In this document: positions 28,236 through 40,900 of the stretch, one piece after another | How the letters are laid out: each line of letters begins with the position of its first letter | Numbering within the stretch: position 1 is the stretch's first letter | Assembly (NCBI RefSeq): GCF_019052365.1 | Contig: NZ_JAHQUY010000002.1 | Span: forward strand, 1-64,000 | DNA length: 64,000 nucleotides | Direction: 5' to 3' | Source: Leyella stercorea | GTDB lineage: Bacteria; Bacteroidota; Bacteroidia; Bacteroidales; Bacteroidaceae | Notes under the pieces: model-generated | What the model saw: the letters and a program-made list of their open reading frames with translations, nothing else | Database searches by the model: none | What the model was told of the DNA's origin: nothing | Translations under genes and position numbers: made by a program

Positions 28236-28355
28236 TTCACATAATCCACACTATAAACACCAAAAATTTCACATAATCCGCACTATAAACACCAAAAAAT
28301 TCACATAATCCGCACTGTAAACACCCAAAAATTCACATAATCGCACTATTGGAGC
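28236..28355. repeat. Four 32-bp iterons upstream of the DUF4143 ATPase
   Basis: The motif TTCACATAATC begins at 28236, 28268, 28300 and 28332, an exact 32-bp period. Each is followed by CGCACTRTAAACACC and an A-rich linker; the last unit is shortened. There are no spacers between units, so this is not a CRISPR array. A 32-bp period is three helical turns, which would put all copies on one face of DNA. Confidence 0.85.
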
Positions 28356-28568
28356 CCGTTTTTTCATCTTAATTGACTCAATTAGCTTTACAACTAAGAC
28401 CGAAAATAGTCAACTCAACGCTTTAACCCAAGATGTCCAAGTTGTTTTTTTGCACGTTAATAGATGTTACTAAATTCAAACGCACTATAAAATAAACTTA
28501 AATACCAAAGTTTTTTCGACTGTCGCTTGCATTTTAAATTATAATATTCTATCTTCGTTGGCAAAAGG

Positions 28569-28664
28569 ATGTATAAGCAAATATCTAAAACTAAATTGTC
28601 TTTATATTCTAAACGTGCTTACTCTCATAAAAGAGTAGAGAATAGATCTATTGCAGCAGAATAG
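28569..28664 (+). CDS. Possible 31-residue basic peptide gene
   Basis: A short frame starts with ATG after AAAGG. The peptide begins MYKQISKTKLSLYSKRAYSH, is strongly basic in its first 25 residues, and ends ENRSIAAE. About 20 bp upstream is a promoter-like TTGC-N19-TATCTTCG (about 28528-28556). No family is recognised: it has no signal peptide and no double-glycine leader. It lies in an otherwise empty 750-bp gap between the DUF4143 ATPase and the T9SS cargo genes. Chance frames of this length are common, so it is only a candidate; the same transcript could instead be a small RNA. Confidence 0.3.
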   Translation: MYKQISKTKLSLYSKRAYSHKRVENRSIAAE

Positions 28665-28967
28665 ACTGCATCTCTCATTCGTCGTAAGACTTTCATTTTT
28701 TATTTTGACCACTAACTCCAAAAAGAAAAATTAACAAACATCCCCTGCCACGGAAAAAATCCGTTGAGCCACTTTGGCACATTCCACATGTAACGGGACA
28801 GAGACACATGTTTCTATGCCTTCTACAATGGGGGAAAGGAATATACGTTGTGTCTGTAGAGACTAAACAAGAAATATCATCGAGGAAACTTGTTGTAAGG
28901 TAAAATAACAATGAAATAACGGGGGCGATGCGCGTATTCAGCATCGCACCCAATAAAATGGCACGGT
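28665..28967 (+). other. AT-rich intergenic stretch before the first cargo gene
   Basis: No convincing gene. A short hairpin GCGATGCGCGTATTCAGCATCGC lies at about 28925-28947, immediately before the cargo gene start, and could occlude or mark its leader. The minus-strand frame at 28693-28953 has no family features. Confidence 0.4.
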
Positions 28968-29948
28968 ATGAGATACATTATTACTGCATTACTAATGATT
29001 TTTGCAGTCATTTGCAATGCGCAAAATAAAATTCCAGCACATTGGGTAAGTGGAACTCACGCGGGGCATGATTATGCCGATTTAGGCCTGCCAAGTGGAA
29101 CTCTATGGGCAACTTGTAACATTGGTGCCAACGCGCCCGAAGAATATGGCGATTTCTTTGCTTGGGGCGAAGTTGAGCCAAAGGATTGGTTTGTCCCAGA
29201 GAATTATCTATATTATACAGGGAAAATTATTCAAGATTCTAGATATGGTGAATTTTATGAATGCATTGATATTGGCTGGAATATAAGTGGAACAGAATAT
29301 GATGCAGCAGTGAATCTATGGGGCAGTGGTTGGCGCATGCCTACACAAGAAGAACAGTACGAACTAACAATGATGTGCTGGAGTAATGGGATAATTGAAG
29401 AGAATGATGTAAAAGGACAACGTTTCTGTGGTCCCAATACGAATAGTATTTTTATTCCAGCAGCAGGGGCGGGAGCTGGCCCTGGGGCACAATATGAACT
29501 ACCAGAAGGACAATCGGCTGTATTATGGATGGGTGAAGCGAAATGCGACATCTACAATAACGGCGTTCCAGATTCAACTACCTATGTCCCAGAAAGAGCT
29601 TATTGTATTTATTATGATACTGGTGCTGGCGCTAGTAAAATGATAGGATTAAAATATACGGGGAAAAACATACGCCCTGTATATAACCCCAAAGAGGCAA
29701 CAGGCATTTTATCTGTCTCTTCGCCCCCAAAAGTATTAATTGGATATAGCGAAGGAACTTTGTCCATACATGGATTGAATAATCCTGCAACGGTGAGGGT
29801 AACAGATATGTCTGGTCGAGAGTATAAATCCGCCAAATTCGGCAGAAATGCATCTATTGAGATGAATTTGCCACGTGGCTTCTATATCGTTTCCGTCTCT
29901 GACGCGAGCGGTACATTAACAACAAAAAAAATAATCGTAAAAAAGTAA
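28968..29948 (+). CDS. Secreted protein with T9SS C-terminal sorting domain (cargo 1)
   Basis: A 326-residue protein with a signal peptide (about residues 1-19, ending CNAQ). The middle (about 30-225) contains DYADLGLPSGTLWATCNIGA, GDFFAWGEVEPK, GSGWRMPTQEEQYELTMMCW and GLKYTGKNIRPVY, the pattern of the Fibrobacter-type paralogous/DUF1566-like domain common in Bacteroidetes surface proteins. The last 75 residues (TLSIHGLNNPATVRVTDMSG to FYIVSVSDASG..KKIIVKK) form a type-A T9SS sorting domain. It would leave the cell through the PorPKLMN machine. Function is unknown. Codon use is AT-rich compared with neighbours, which fits horizontal gain. Only 4 bp separate it from the next gene. Confidence 0.8.
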   Translation: MRYIITALLMIFAVICNAQNKIPAHWVSGTHAGHDYADLGLPSGTLWATCNIGANAPEEYGDFFAWGEVEPKDWFVPENYLYYTGKIIQDSRYGEFYECIDIGWNISGTEYDAAVNLWGSGWRMPTQEEQYELTMMCWSNGIIEENDVKGQRFCGPNTNSIFIPAAGAGAGPGAQYELPEGQSAVLWMGEAKCDIYNNGVPDSTTYVPERAYCIYYDTGAGASKMIGLKYTGKNIRPVYNPKEATGILSVSSPPKVLIGYSEGTLSIHGLNNPATVRVTDMSGREYKSAKFGRNASIEMNLPRGFYIVSVSDASGTLTTKKIIVKK

Positions 29949-29952
29949 TCAC

Positions 29953-31263
29953 ATGAAAAAGTATATTCTTACAATCGTTGTGGTGTTGGGCTTAACGACT
30001 TCAATATCAGCGCAAGCTACAGAGCTAACATTTAAGCAATGCTCACTTGATATTCGTGCCGCTTATTGGCCATTGCGGCAGATTGATTTTACATACCAAG
30101 AACTATTATCGCTTAACGACTCCACTGCCAAAGTATATAAGGGAGATGAAGTGATTGCCGAAGGTAAACTTGCCATAAACAATTATCATGGACATGACAG
30201 TTCGAATGTCTCAACTACACAACAAGGGACAGTAGAAGTAATGTTCGACGAAGCTCTTGTTCTGCCAAAAGGTGAAACTTTCACCGTGGTTATTGACGAA
30301 GGAACTTTTTACAAAGAAGGTGAGCCTAACATCGATAATGATGAAGTTAGATATTCGTTCACTATTCCCACCGACCTCGGCGAATTCCACACGGACATTG
30401 TAGACGGTTCCACTCTTGCAAAAGCAAATCTAATGACCTTCTATTGGGGTACGGAAACTGAGAGTGATGAACAACAAGCCGTCTTGTATCGCGAGGGCGT
30501 GCCAGTACGCCAGTTTCCATTTCAAGCCACATGGGATTGGGACTTAGGACAAGTATGTGTGGATTTTGGTGAATATATAAAATTCGAGAAAGGCGTAAAC
30601 TTCGCCCTTGAAATACCAGAAGGAACTGTCTATGCCATGTACCGCCCCGACATCACAAACAAGAAAGCCGTATTGCATTTTGTAGGCGGCTACGAAGAGC
30701 CACTGCCATCGATTAACTACGTGTGGTGCAGCCTATTCGACAACCACCCGACGGACGTGCTAGGTGAAGTGGCATTCTACTATAATCAAGCTGTGATGCT
30801 GTCCAGTGATCCAAAGGTGCAACTGTGGTATGGCGACAATTCGGAAATGGTCAAGGAAGTGATGCCCACGCTGACGGAGGAAGACGGTCAATGGGTGCTG
30901 AAAGCCGACTTTGAAGGCACGCCGCTGACATCCGATAAAGGCTACACCATAGTCATTCCCGACGGCACTTTGATTTCCGCCAATGGCGATGTGGTGGTAA
31001 ATTCGCGCAGGACGGTAAACGTGGGCGATGCCACTGGAATATCGCAAGTCGGCAATGACGCTTTGTTGCTGCGAGCAACGAAGGGAGGTATCAGCCTGAC
31101 GGGCTTGCCCACCAATACGAATATTACCGTTTGCGGACTTGACGGGAAAGTGGTTTATAGCGAGACGCCCAATGCCGCGAATGTCACCGTTCCCCTAAAC
31201 AATGGCCTCTACATTGTGAAAATAGGCAATGCGCTTTCGCGCAAAATGTATATAGAGAAATAG
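29953..31263 (+). CDS. Secreted protein with T9SS C-terminal sorting domain (cargo 2)
   Basis: A 436-residue protein with a signal peptide (about residues 1-21, ending SAQ). The body appears as three beta-rich repeats of about 110 residues, each closing with a motif like GETFTVVIDEGTFY, KGVNFALEIPEGTVY and KGYTIVIPDGTLI, which suggests repeated immunoglobulin-like domains. The C-terminal 75 residues (GGISLTGLPTNTNITVCGLD to NGLYIVKIGNALSRKMYIEK) are a type-A T9SS sorting domain. It begins 4 bp after cargo 1, so the pair is one operon. No catalytic residues are evident; a surface-binding role is possible. The 3' half is more GC-rich than the 5' half. Confidence 0.8.
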   Translation: MKKYILTIVVVLGLTTSISAQATELTFKQCSLDIRAAYWPLRQIDFTYQELLSLNDSTAKVYKGDEVIAEGKLAINNYHGHDSSNVSTTQQGTVEVMFDEALVLPKGETFTVVIDEGTFYKEGEPNIDNDEVRYSFTIPTDLGEFHTDIVDGSTLAKANLMTFYWGTETESDEQQAVLYREGVPVRQFPFQATWDWDLGQVCVDFGEYIKFEKGVNFALEIPEGTVYAMYRPDITNKKAVLHFVGGYEEPLPSINYVWCSLFDNHPTDVLGEVAFYYNQAVMLSSDPKVQLWYGDNSEMVKEVMPTLTEEDGQWVLKADFEGTPLTSDKGYTIVIPDGTLISANGDVVVNSRRTVNVGDATGISQVGNDALLLRATKGGISLTGLPTNTNITVCGLDGKVVYSETPNAANVTVPLNNGLYIVKIGNALSRKMYIEK

Positions 31264-31290
31264 GTTGACTGTAAACGTATCCGCTTACGA

Positions 31291-31410
31291 TAGACTGGTA
31301 GATAGGCTGGTAGATATCGCTCTCGAAAGCCTATCTACCAGCCTTTATCGTGCTCGCAATGTGCAAGTTACGGCAATTCTGGAAGATATGGTAGATTTTT
31401 TCACGTACTG
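31291..31410. repeat. CTGGTAGAT repeat element (copy 1)
   Basis: Two direct copies of CTGGTAGAT at 31294-31313 face an inverse copy (ATCTACCAGCCTTTA) at 31333, forming a hairpin that can terminate the cargo operon. About 50 bp further is AGATATGGTAGATTTTT. The same order of parts recurs at 51361-51485, 20 kb away. Confidence 0.7.
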
Positions 31411-31493
31411 AAACTTTACAGGACAATGACATATCTCCTTAGATTAGCAGACTTGTTATTTTTACAAGAAAGCAAGTCATTGGATAACAATAA

Positions 31494-31583
31494 TCTACCT
31501 ACAACGGCTACCAGTGGGACGAGATAGTGCGTCAATGTACAGCCGTATACAAGACATACGCAAATGGAGGCGTGTTGAGATAG
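31494..31583 (+). pseudogene. Short coding-like gene fragment
   Basis: A 29-codon open stretch between stop codons reads STYNGYQWDEIVRQCTAVYK then TYANGGVLR. Its composition (aromatic and acidic residues, GC-rich third positions) looks like part of a real gene, in contrast to the AT-rich surroundings. It has no start codon and I do not recognise the parent. It suggests that a gene was lost between the cargo operon and hipBST. Confidence 0.25.
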
Positions 31584-31625
31584 GCTCGCAGGAAACGGAA
31601 GTGGCGTCGTGTCCTAATTTGAACA

Positions 31626-31679
31626 TCTTTGGATTTTTATCGTGCAGATATGCGTATGCGCACGATAAAAATCCAAAGA
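31626..31679. terminator. Perfect 20-bp inverted repeat
   Basis: The arms TCTTTGGATTTTTATCGTGC (31626-31645) and the exact inverse (31660-31679) surround a 14-nt loop. There is no T-run beyond the arms, but A/T runs within them. It may be a bidirectional terminator insulating hipBST, or the end of a lost mobile element. Confidence 0.5.
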
Positions 31680-31733
31680 ATATAAGGAAAGACTTTGTCT
31701 GCTAATTTAAGGTAATAAGTAAAATGAAAGAAT

Positions 31734-31798
31734 AATTATACCCTTTCGGGTGCAATATCAAATAAATTTTATATATTTGCACCAGAAAGGGTATAATT
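31734..31798. promoter_or_regulatory. hipBST promoter and upstream operator palindrome
   Basis: An inverted repeat, AATTATACCCTTTCGGGTG (then CAA) at 31734-31755 and its inverse at 31777-31798 with one mismatch, flanks the -7 box TATATTTG (31772-31779). Both arms therefore cover the -33 and start regions, as expected for autorepression by HipB. The ATG follows 8 bp after the right arm. Confidence 0.7.
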
Positions 31799-31806
31799 GT
31801 ATATAT

Positions 31807-32040
31807 ATGGAGACATCAATATCCGCATTTGTAAAGGAACGCCGACGCATGTTCAACCTCACGCAGGTGGATCTGGCGGAAAAGTCGGGCGTGGGACTGC
31901 GCTTCATACGCGAACTGGAGCAGGGAAAGGAGACGCTCCGCATAGACAAGATAAATCAGGTGCTCGCACTGTTCGGACACGAAGTGGGAGCGGTGCCACA
32001 ACATCTTAACAGCTCAACATCTCAACACCACAACATATGA
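31807..32040 (+). CDS. hipB: HipB-like XRE-family antitoxin/repressor
   Basis: A 77-residue DNA-binding protein. Its helix-turn-helix (about residues 6-60) reads ERRRMFNLTQVDLAEKSGVG, then LRFIRELEQGKETLRIDKIN, the HipB pattern. In related modules HipB binds palindromes and represses the operon. The last residues NSSTSQHHNI are encoded by an 8-bp repeat array (CTCAACAT/CTCAACAC) like those at 5450 and 18774, so a repeat has been built into the gene's 3' end. The start at 31807 is chosen over an in-frame ATG that would lie inside the operator. The stop overlaps the start of hipS (ATGA). Confidence 0.88.
   Translation: METSISAFVKERRRMFNLTQVDLAEKSGVGLRFIRELEQGKETLRIDKINQVLALFGHEVGAVPQHLNSSTSQHHNI
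32000..32036. repeat. 8-bp repeats inside the 3' end of hipB
   Basis: Octamers of CTCAACAT and CTCAACAC encode the tail of HipB and stop exactly at the hipB/hipS junction. They are the complement of the GGTGAGAT-type arrays elsewhere. Confidence 0.6.
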
Positions 32041-32384
32041 AGAGTGCAAAGATATACATGTACGACCGCTACGCAGGTCGGCTGACGGAGGACGAAAACG
32101 GATTTCAGTTTGTGTACGACAGCGAGTATCTCGCGGCGGAGGGCGCTGAGCCTATCAGCCTCACGATGCCGCTGCGCAAAGAACCGTATGAGGACAAGGT
32201 GCTCTTTCCGTTCTTCGACGGACTGGTGCCGGAGGGATGGCTGCTGAACATTGCGGAACGCAGCTGGAAGATAAACCAGCGCGACCGTATGTCGCTGCTG
32301 CTCGCCTGCTGCAAAGACTGCATCGGAGCGGTGAGCGTGGTGCCGGAAGAGGGAGCAGACGGCACGGCGCACAACCCGAACTGA
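32037..32384 (+). CDS. hipS: HipS-like protein (free HipA N-terminal subdomain)
   Basis: A 115-residue protein corresponding to the N-subdomain-1 of HipA kinases (couple_hipA type): MYDRYAGRLTEDENGFQFVY, then EPISLTMPLRKEPYEDKVLF and FFDGLVPEGWLLN. In full-length HipA this is fused to the kinase; in HipBST systems it is a separate protein which, in E. coli O127, acts as the antitoxin of HipT. It overlaps hipB by 4 bp and precedes hipT by 28 bp, giving the order B-S-T. It is slightly longer at its C-terminus (CIGAVSVVPEEGADGTAHNP) than a bare subdomain. Confidence 0.88.
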   Translation: MKSAKIYMYDRYAGRLTEDENGFQFVYDSEYLAAEGAEPISLTMPLRKEPYEDKVLFPFFDGLVPEGWLLNIAERSWKINQRDRMSLLLACCKDCIGAVSVVPEEGADGTAHNPN

Positions 32385-32412
32385 GGTATTGCTAACTAAA
32401 AAACTCTTGATT

Positions 32413-33351
32413 ATGGAAAAATGCCTTTACTGTTACAAGCCGCTGAAGGAGGGACAGAAGGACTTCCACCCTGCCTGCGCACGAAAGATGTTCGGCGTGA
32501 AGGAGGTGCCGACGCTGCCCTACAGACGCAGCGAGATAGCCGACCTCGCAAAGCAGGTGGTGCGGGCGCAGACCACGCTGACCGGCGTGCAGGCGAAGCT
32601 GTCGCTCGACGTGAACCCGGGTGGAAAGAACGAGCCCGACCGCTTCACAATCGTGGGGCTGTGGGGACGCTACATTCTGAAACCACAGACCGACGCCTAC
32701 CGCGCACTGCCCGAACTGGAGGACTTGACGATGCACATGGCGGAGGCGGCGAAAATAGCCGTCGTGCCCCACTCGCTCATTCGCTTTGCCGACGGAGAGC
32801 TGTGCTACATAACACGGCGCATCGACCGCGAACGCGACGGATCGAAGATTGCGATGGAGGACATGTGCCAGCTCACGGAGCGACTCACCGAGTACAAGTA
32901 CAAGGGTTCGTACGAGCAGATTGCGAAGCACATAAAGAAGTATTCGGCGGTGCCGCAGCTCGACCTCGTGAACTACTGGGAGGTGGTGGTGTTCTCGTGG
33001 ATTACGGGCAACTCTGACATGCACCTGAAGAACTTCTCGCTCTACAAGTCGCCGATGGGCTACTGTCTGACGCCTGCCTACGACCTGCTATCGACCGCAA
33101 TAGTGATGCCCGAGGACAAGGAGGAACTGGCGCTGACGCTCAACGGCAAGAAGGCGCGCATAAGGCGCAGCGACTTCGAGAAGTCGATAATAGCTTCGGG
33201 CGTGAACGAAAAGGTGCTCGACAACATTGCGAAGAAATTCCGCAAGGCGCTGATGAAATGGATTGAACTTATAGAGGCGTCGTTCCTGCCAGACGACTTC
33301 AAACGGCAGTACAAACGACTTATTCTGAAAAGGATGCTGATGCTAAGATGA
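32413..33351 (+). CDS. hipT: HipT-like serine/threonine kinase toxin
   Basis: A 312-residue HipA-family kinase lacking the N-subdomain-1, which is encoded separately just upstream. Kinase residues are Asp202 in GNSDMHLKNFS and the metal-binding Asp224 in TPAYDLLS. The Gly-rich loop reads TTLTGVQAKLS, with Thr55 and Thr57 where characterised HipT has two autophosphorylated serines. The N-terminus carries a putative zinc ribbon (Cys4, Cys7, His19, Cys22) not present in E. coli HipA. The ATG at 32413 is chosen over an upstream TTG because it gives the conserved EKCLYCYKPL. Related HipT phosphorylates tryptophanyl-tRNA synthetase; the target here is inferred only. Confidence 0.88.
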   Translation: MEKCLYCYKPLKEGQKDFHPACARKMFGVKEVPTLPYRRSEIADLAKQVVRAQTTLTGVQAKLSLDVNPGGKNEPDRFTIVGLWGRYILKPQTDAYRALPELEDLTMHMAEAAKIAVVPHSLIRFADGELCYITRRIDRERDGSKIAMEDMCQLTERLTEYKYKGSYEQIAKHIKKYSAVPQLDLVNYWEVVVFSWITGNSDMHLKNFSLYKSPMGYCLTPAYDLLSTAIVMPEDKEELALTLNGKKARIRRSDFEKSIIASGVNEKVLDNIAKKFRKALMKWIELIEASFLPDDFKRQYKRLILKRMLMLR

Positions 33352-33370
33352 TGGTTTGAAGCATCGTGTT

Positions 33371-33429
33371 TATACCCTTTCGGGTGTAATATCAAGCGAA
33401 TTGTTTGATATTACACCCGAAAGGGTATA
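33371..33429. promoter_or_regulatory. Second, perfect copy of the hipBST operator palindrome
   Basis: Twenty bases after the hipT stop lies a 25-bp perfect inverted repeat (33371-33395 and 33405-33429, 9-nt loop). The outer 16 bp, TATACCCTTTCGGGTG, are identical to the operator in front of hipB. It could be a second HipB site, a terminator, or the end of a mobile cassette. Confidence 0.75.
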
Positions 33430-33454
33430 ATTATATATACGTACATATACAATA

Positions 33455-33497
33455 AAAACGCTGCAAGCAGTCGGTGAAGACTCGCTTGCAGCGTTTT
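33455..33497 (-). terminator. Terminator of rpoC (bidirectional)
   Basis: The arms AAAACGCTGCAAGC and GCTTGCAGCGTTTT pair perfectly over 14 bp between the convergent rpoC and hipT genes. The A and T runs on both sides allow function in either direction. Confidence 0.85.
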
Positions 33498-33560
33498 CTC
33501 GTTTATGGTTTATACCGCCGTCCGGCTAAAGAACCGGACAGTGATATCGGGATTTATGCT

Positions 33561-37889
<4,329 letters not shown>

Positions 37890-37917
37890 ATATTTCTATA
37901 GTTTTGGGATGTTCGGA

Positions 37918-40900
37918 TTAATCAAGTTTGATGCTCAGACCAAGACCGCGGAGCTCATGCAGGAGCACGTTGAGCGACTCTGGGATGCCCGGTGTAGGCA
38001 TTGGGTCGCCCTTAACGATAGCCTCGTAAGCCTTTGAACGGCCCACTGTATCGTCGGACTTGATTGTCAGAATTTCCTGAAGCACGTGGCTGGCACCGAA
38101 CGCCTCGATAGCCCAAACCTCCATCTCACCAAAACGCTGTCCACCGAACTGTGCCTTACCACCGAGTGGCTGCTGTGTGATGAGCGAGTACGGACCGATT
38201 GAACGGGCGTGCATCTTGTCCTCAACCATGTGACCGAGTTTCAAGAAGTATGTCACACCTACTGTAGCCGGCTGGTCGAAGCGCTCGCCTGTCTCACCAT
38301 CATAAAGGTGTGTAGAGCAGAGGTGCGGCAGACCTGCCTTGTCTGTCCATTCAGAGAGGTCCTCAAGGTGAGCACCGTCGAAGATAGGTGTAGCGAACTT
38401 GACGCCGAGCTTACGGCCGGCAGCACCGAGGATAGCCTCGAAGATCTGACCGAGGTTCATACGAGAAGGCACGCCGAGCGGGTTCAATACCAAGTCGACC
38501 GGACGACCGTCCTCGAGGAACGGCATATCCTCCATACGTGTAATCTTCGAAACGATACCCTTGTTACCGTGACGACCTGCTAGCTTATCACCTACGCCAA
38601 TCTTACGCTTCTTTGCAACGTATACCTTAGCCATCTGGAGGATGCCTGAAGGCAGCTCGTCGCCGATGGTGATGGCGAACTTCTTACGCTTGAGTTCTGC
38701 GTCGAGCAGCTTGTACTTGCGTATGTAGTTCATGATGAGCTTAGAGATGAGCTTGTCGGTGTGCTCGTCGCCGGTCCAGTCGTTCGACTGAATGCCGTCG
38801 TACTCGAGGTTCTTCAGCATTGTAGCTGTGAACTTTGTGCCCTTTGTGATGATCTCTGCACCAGAGTAGTCCTTAACACCCTGCGAAACCTTGTCCTCGG
38901 TGAGTGTGAGGAGCTTGTCGACGAGAATATCCTTCAAGTCGTCGTTCTTTGCCTCATACTCCTCGTCAATCTTGGCGAGAATCACCTTGTCCTGCTTCTT
39001 CGACTCGCGTGTCTTGACGGCACGAGAGAAGAGCTTCTTGTCGATAACCACACCGCTGAGCGACGGGTTAGCCTTGAGTGAAGAGTCCTTCACGTCGCCA
39101 GCCTTGTCGCCGAAGATGGCGCGGAGCAGCTTCTCCTCCGGTGACGGGTCGCTCTCGCCCTTCGGCGAAATCTTACCGATGAGGATGTCGCCCGGCTCGA
39201 TGCGTGCACCGATGCGAACGATACCGTTGTCGTCGAGGTCCTTTGTAGCTTCCTCCGAAACGTTAGGAATATCGCTTGTGAACTCCTCCATGCCGCGCTT
39301 TGTCTCGCGAACGTCGAGTGAGTACTCGTCTACGTGTACAGATGTAAGCACGTCGTCGCGAATCATGCGCTCTGAAAGCACGATGGCGTCCTCATAGTTG
39401 TAACCCTTCCACGGCATGTAAGCCACGAGGAGGTTGCGACCGAGTGCGAGCTCGCCGTTCTCTGTAGCGTAACCCTCTGTGAGGATGTCGCCCTTCTTAA
39501 CGCGCTGACCCTTGTTGCAGATAGGACGCAAGTCGATGGTCATGTTCTGGTTGGTGCGGCGGAACTTCGGAATGCGGTACTCCTTGAGAGCCGGCTCGAA
39601 GCTTACGAACTCCTCGTCGTCGGTGCGATCGTAGAGGATGCGGATTGTTGTAGCGTCTACGTATTCGATAACGCCCTCGCCCTCTGCAGTAATCATTGTA
39701 CGAGAGTCCTCGCACACCTGCTTCTCAAGACCTGTACCTACGATAGGTGCGTCGTTGTGGAGCAATGGCACTGCCTGGCGCATCATGTTACATCCCATGA
39801 GTGCGCGGTGACCGTCGTCGTGCTCCAAGAACGGGATAAGACCTGCCGATACAGATGCGATCTGCTGCGGAGAGACGTCCATGAGGTCTACGTCTGATGG
39901 CGGCACAACCGGGAACTCGGCGTTCTGACGGCACTTAACGTTGTCGCGTATGAACGAACCGTCCTCGCGCAGAGGAGCGTTACCCTGACCGATTACGTGG
40001 TCTTCCTCTTCCTCAGCGGTGAGGTATACTACGTGGTCGTTATTGAGGTCGACGAGCGAATCCTTCACGCGGCGGTAAGGAGTGGCGATGAAGCCGAGCT
40101 CGTTGATAGTTGCGTAAACGCAGAGAGACGAGATAAGACCGATGTTCGGACCCTCAGGGCTCTCAATCGGGCAAAGACGTCCGTAGTGTGTATAGTGTAC
40201 GTCTCGCACCTCGAAGCCTGCACGCTCACGTGACAGACCGCCAGGACCGAGTGCCGAAAGACGACGCTTGTGAGTAACCTCGGCAAGCGGGTTGGTCTGG
40301 TCCATGAACTGCGAGAGCGGGTTGGTGCCGAAGAACGAGCTTACAACGCTCGAGATTGTCTTGGCGTTGATAAGGTCTGTCGGCTGGAACACCTCGTTGT
40401 CACGCACGTTCATGCGCTCGCGGATTGTGCGGCTCATACGTGCCAGACCGATAGAGAACTGGTTGCTGAGCTGCTCGCCTACTGTGCGTACGCGGCGGTT
40501 AGAGAGGTGGTCGATATCGTCAACAGTTGCGTTAGAGTTAACCAACTGGATGAGATAGCGGATGATGGCGATGATATCCTCCTTTGTAAGAACGCGTGTC
40601 TCAGAGTCGATGTCGAGACCGAGCTTCTTGTTGATGCGGTAGCGACCAACTTCGCCGAGGTCGTAGCGCTTGTCAGAGAAGAATATGTTCTGGAACACCT
40701 CGCGTGCCGATGCGTCATCAGCCGGGTCAGCGTTGCGGAGCTGACGGTAGATGTAAAGCACAGCCTCCTTCTCAGAGTTAGAGGGGTCTTTAGCGAGAGT
40801 GTTGAAAATGATTGAGTAGCGTGAAGCTGCCTCTGCGTCCTTGTGGAGAAGCACTGAAGCGTTGCCCGACTCGAGGATGTCGTCGATGTTCTCTTCTGTG

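Noticed and set aside
28236-28355. CRISPR array upstream of the DUF4143 ATPase
   Set aside because: The repeats are adjacent with no unique spacers and no cas genes are near, so they are plain tandem iterons.
28693-28953. An 86-codon minus-strand frame before cargo 1
   Set aside because: No domain, no promoter and a Cys/Phe-rich translation without similarity to known proteins; likely chance in AT-rich DNA.
31514-31705. A 63-codon frame downstream of the cargo operon
   Set aside because: It crosses the perfect inverted repeat at 31626-31679 and is out of frame with the more coding-like stretch at 31494-31583.
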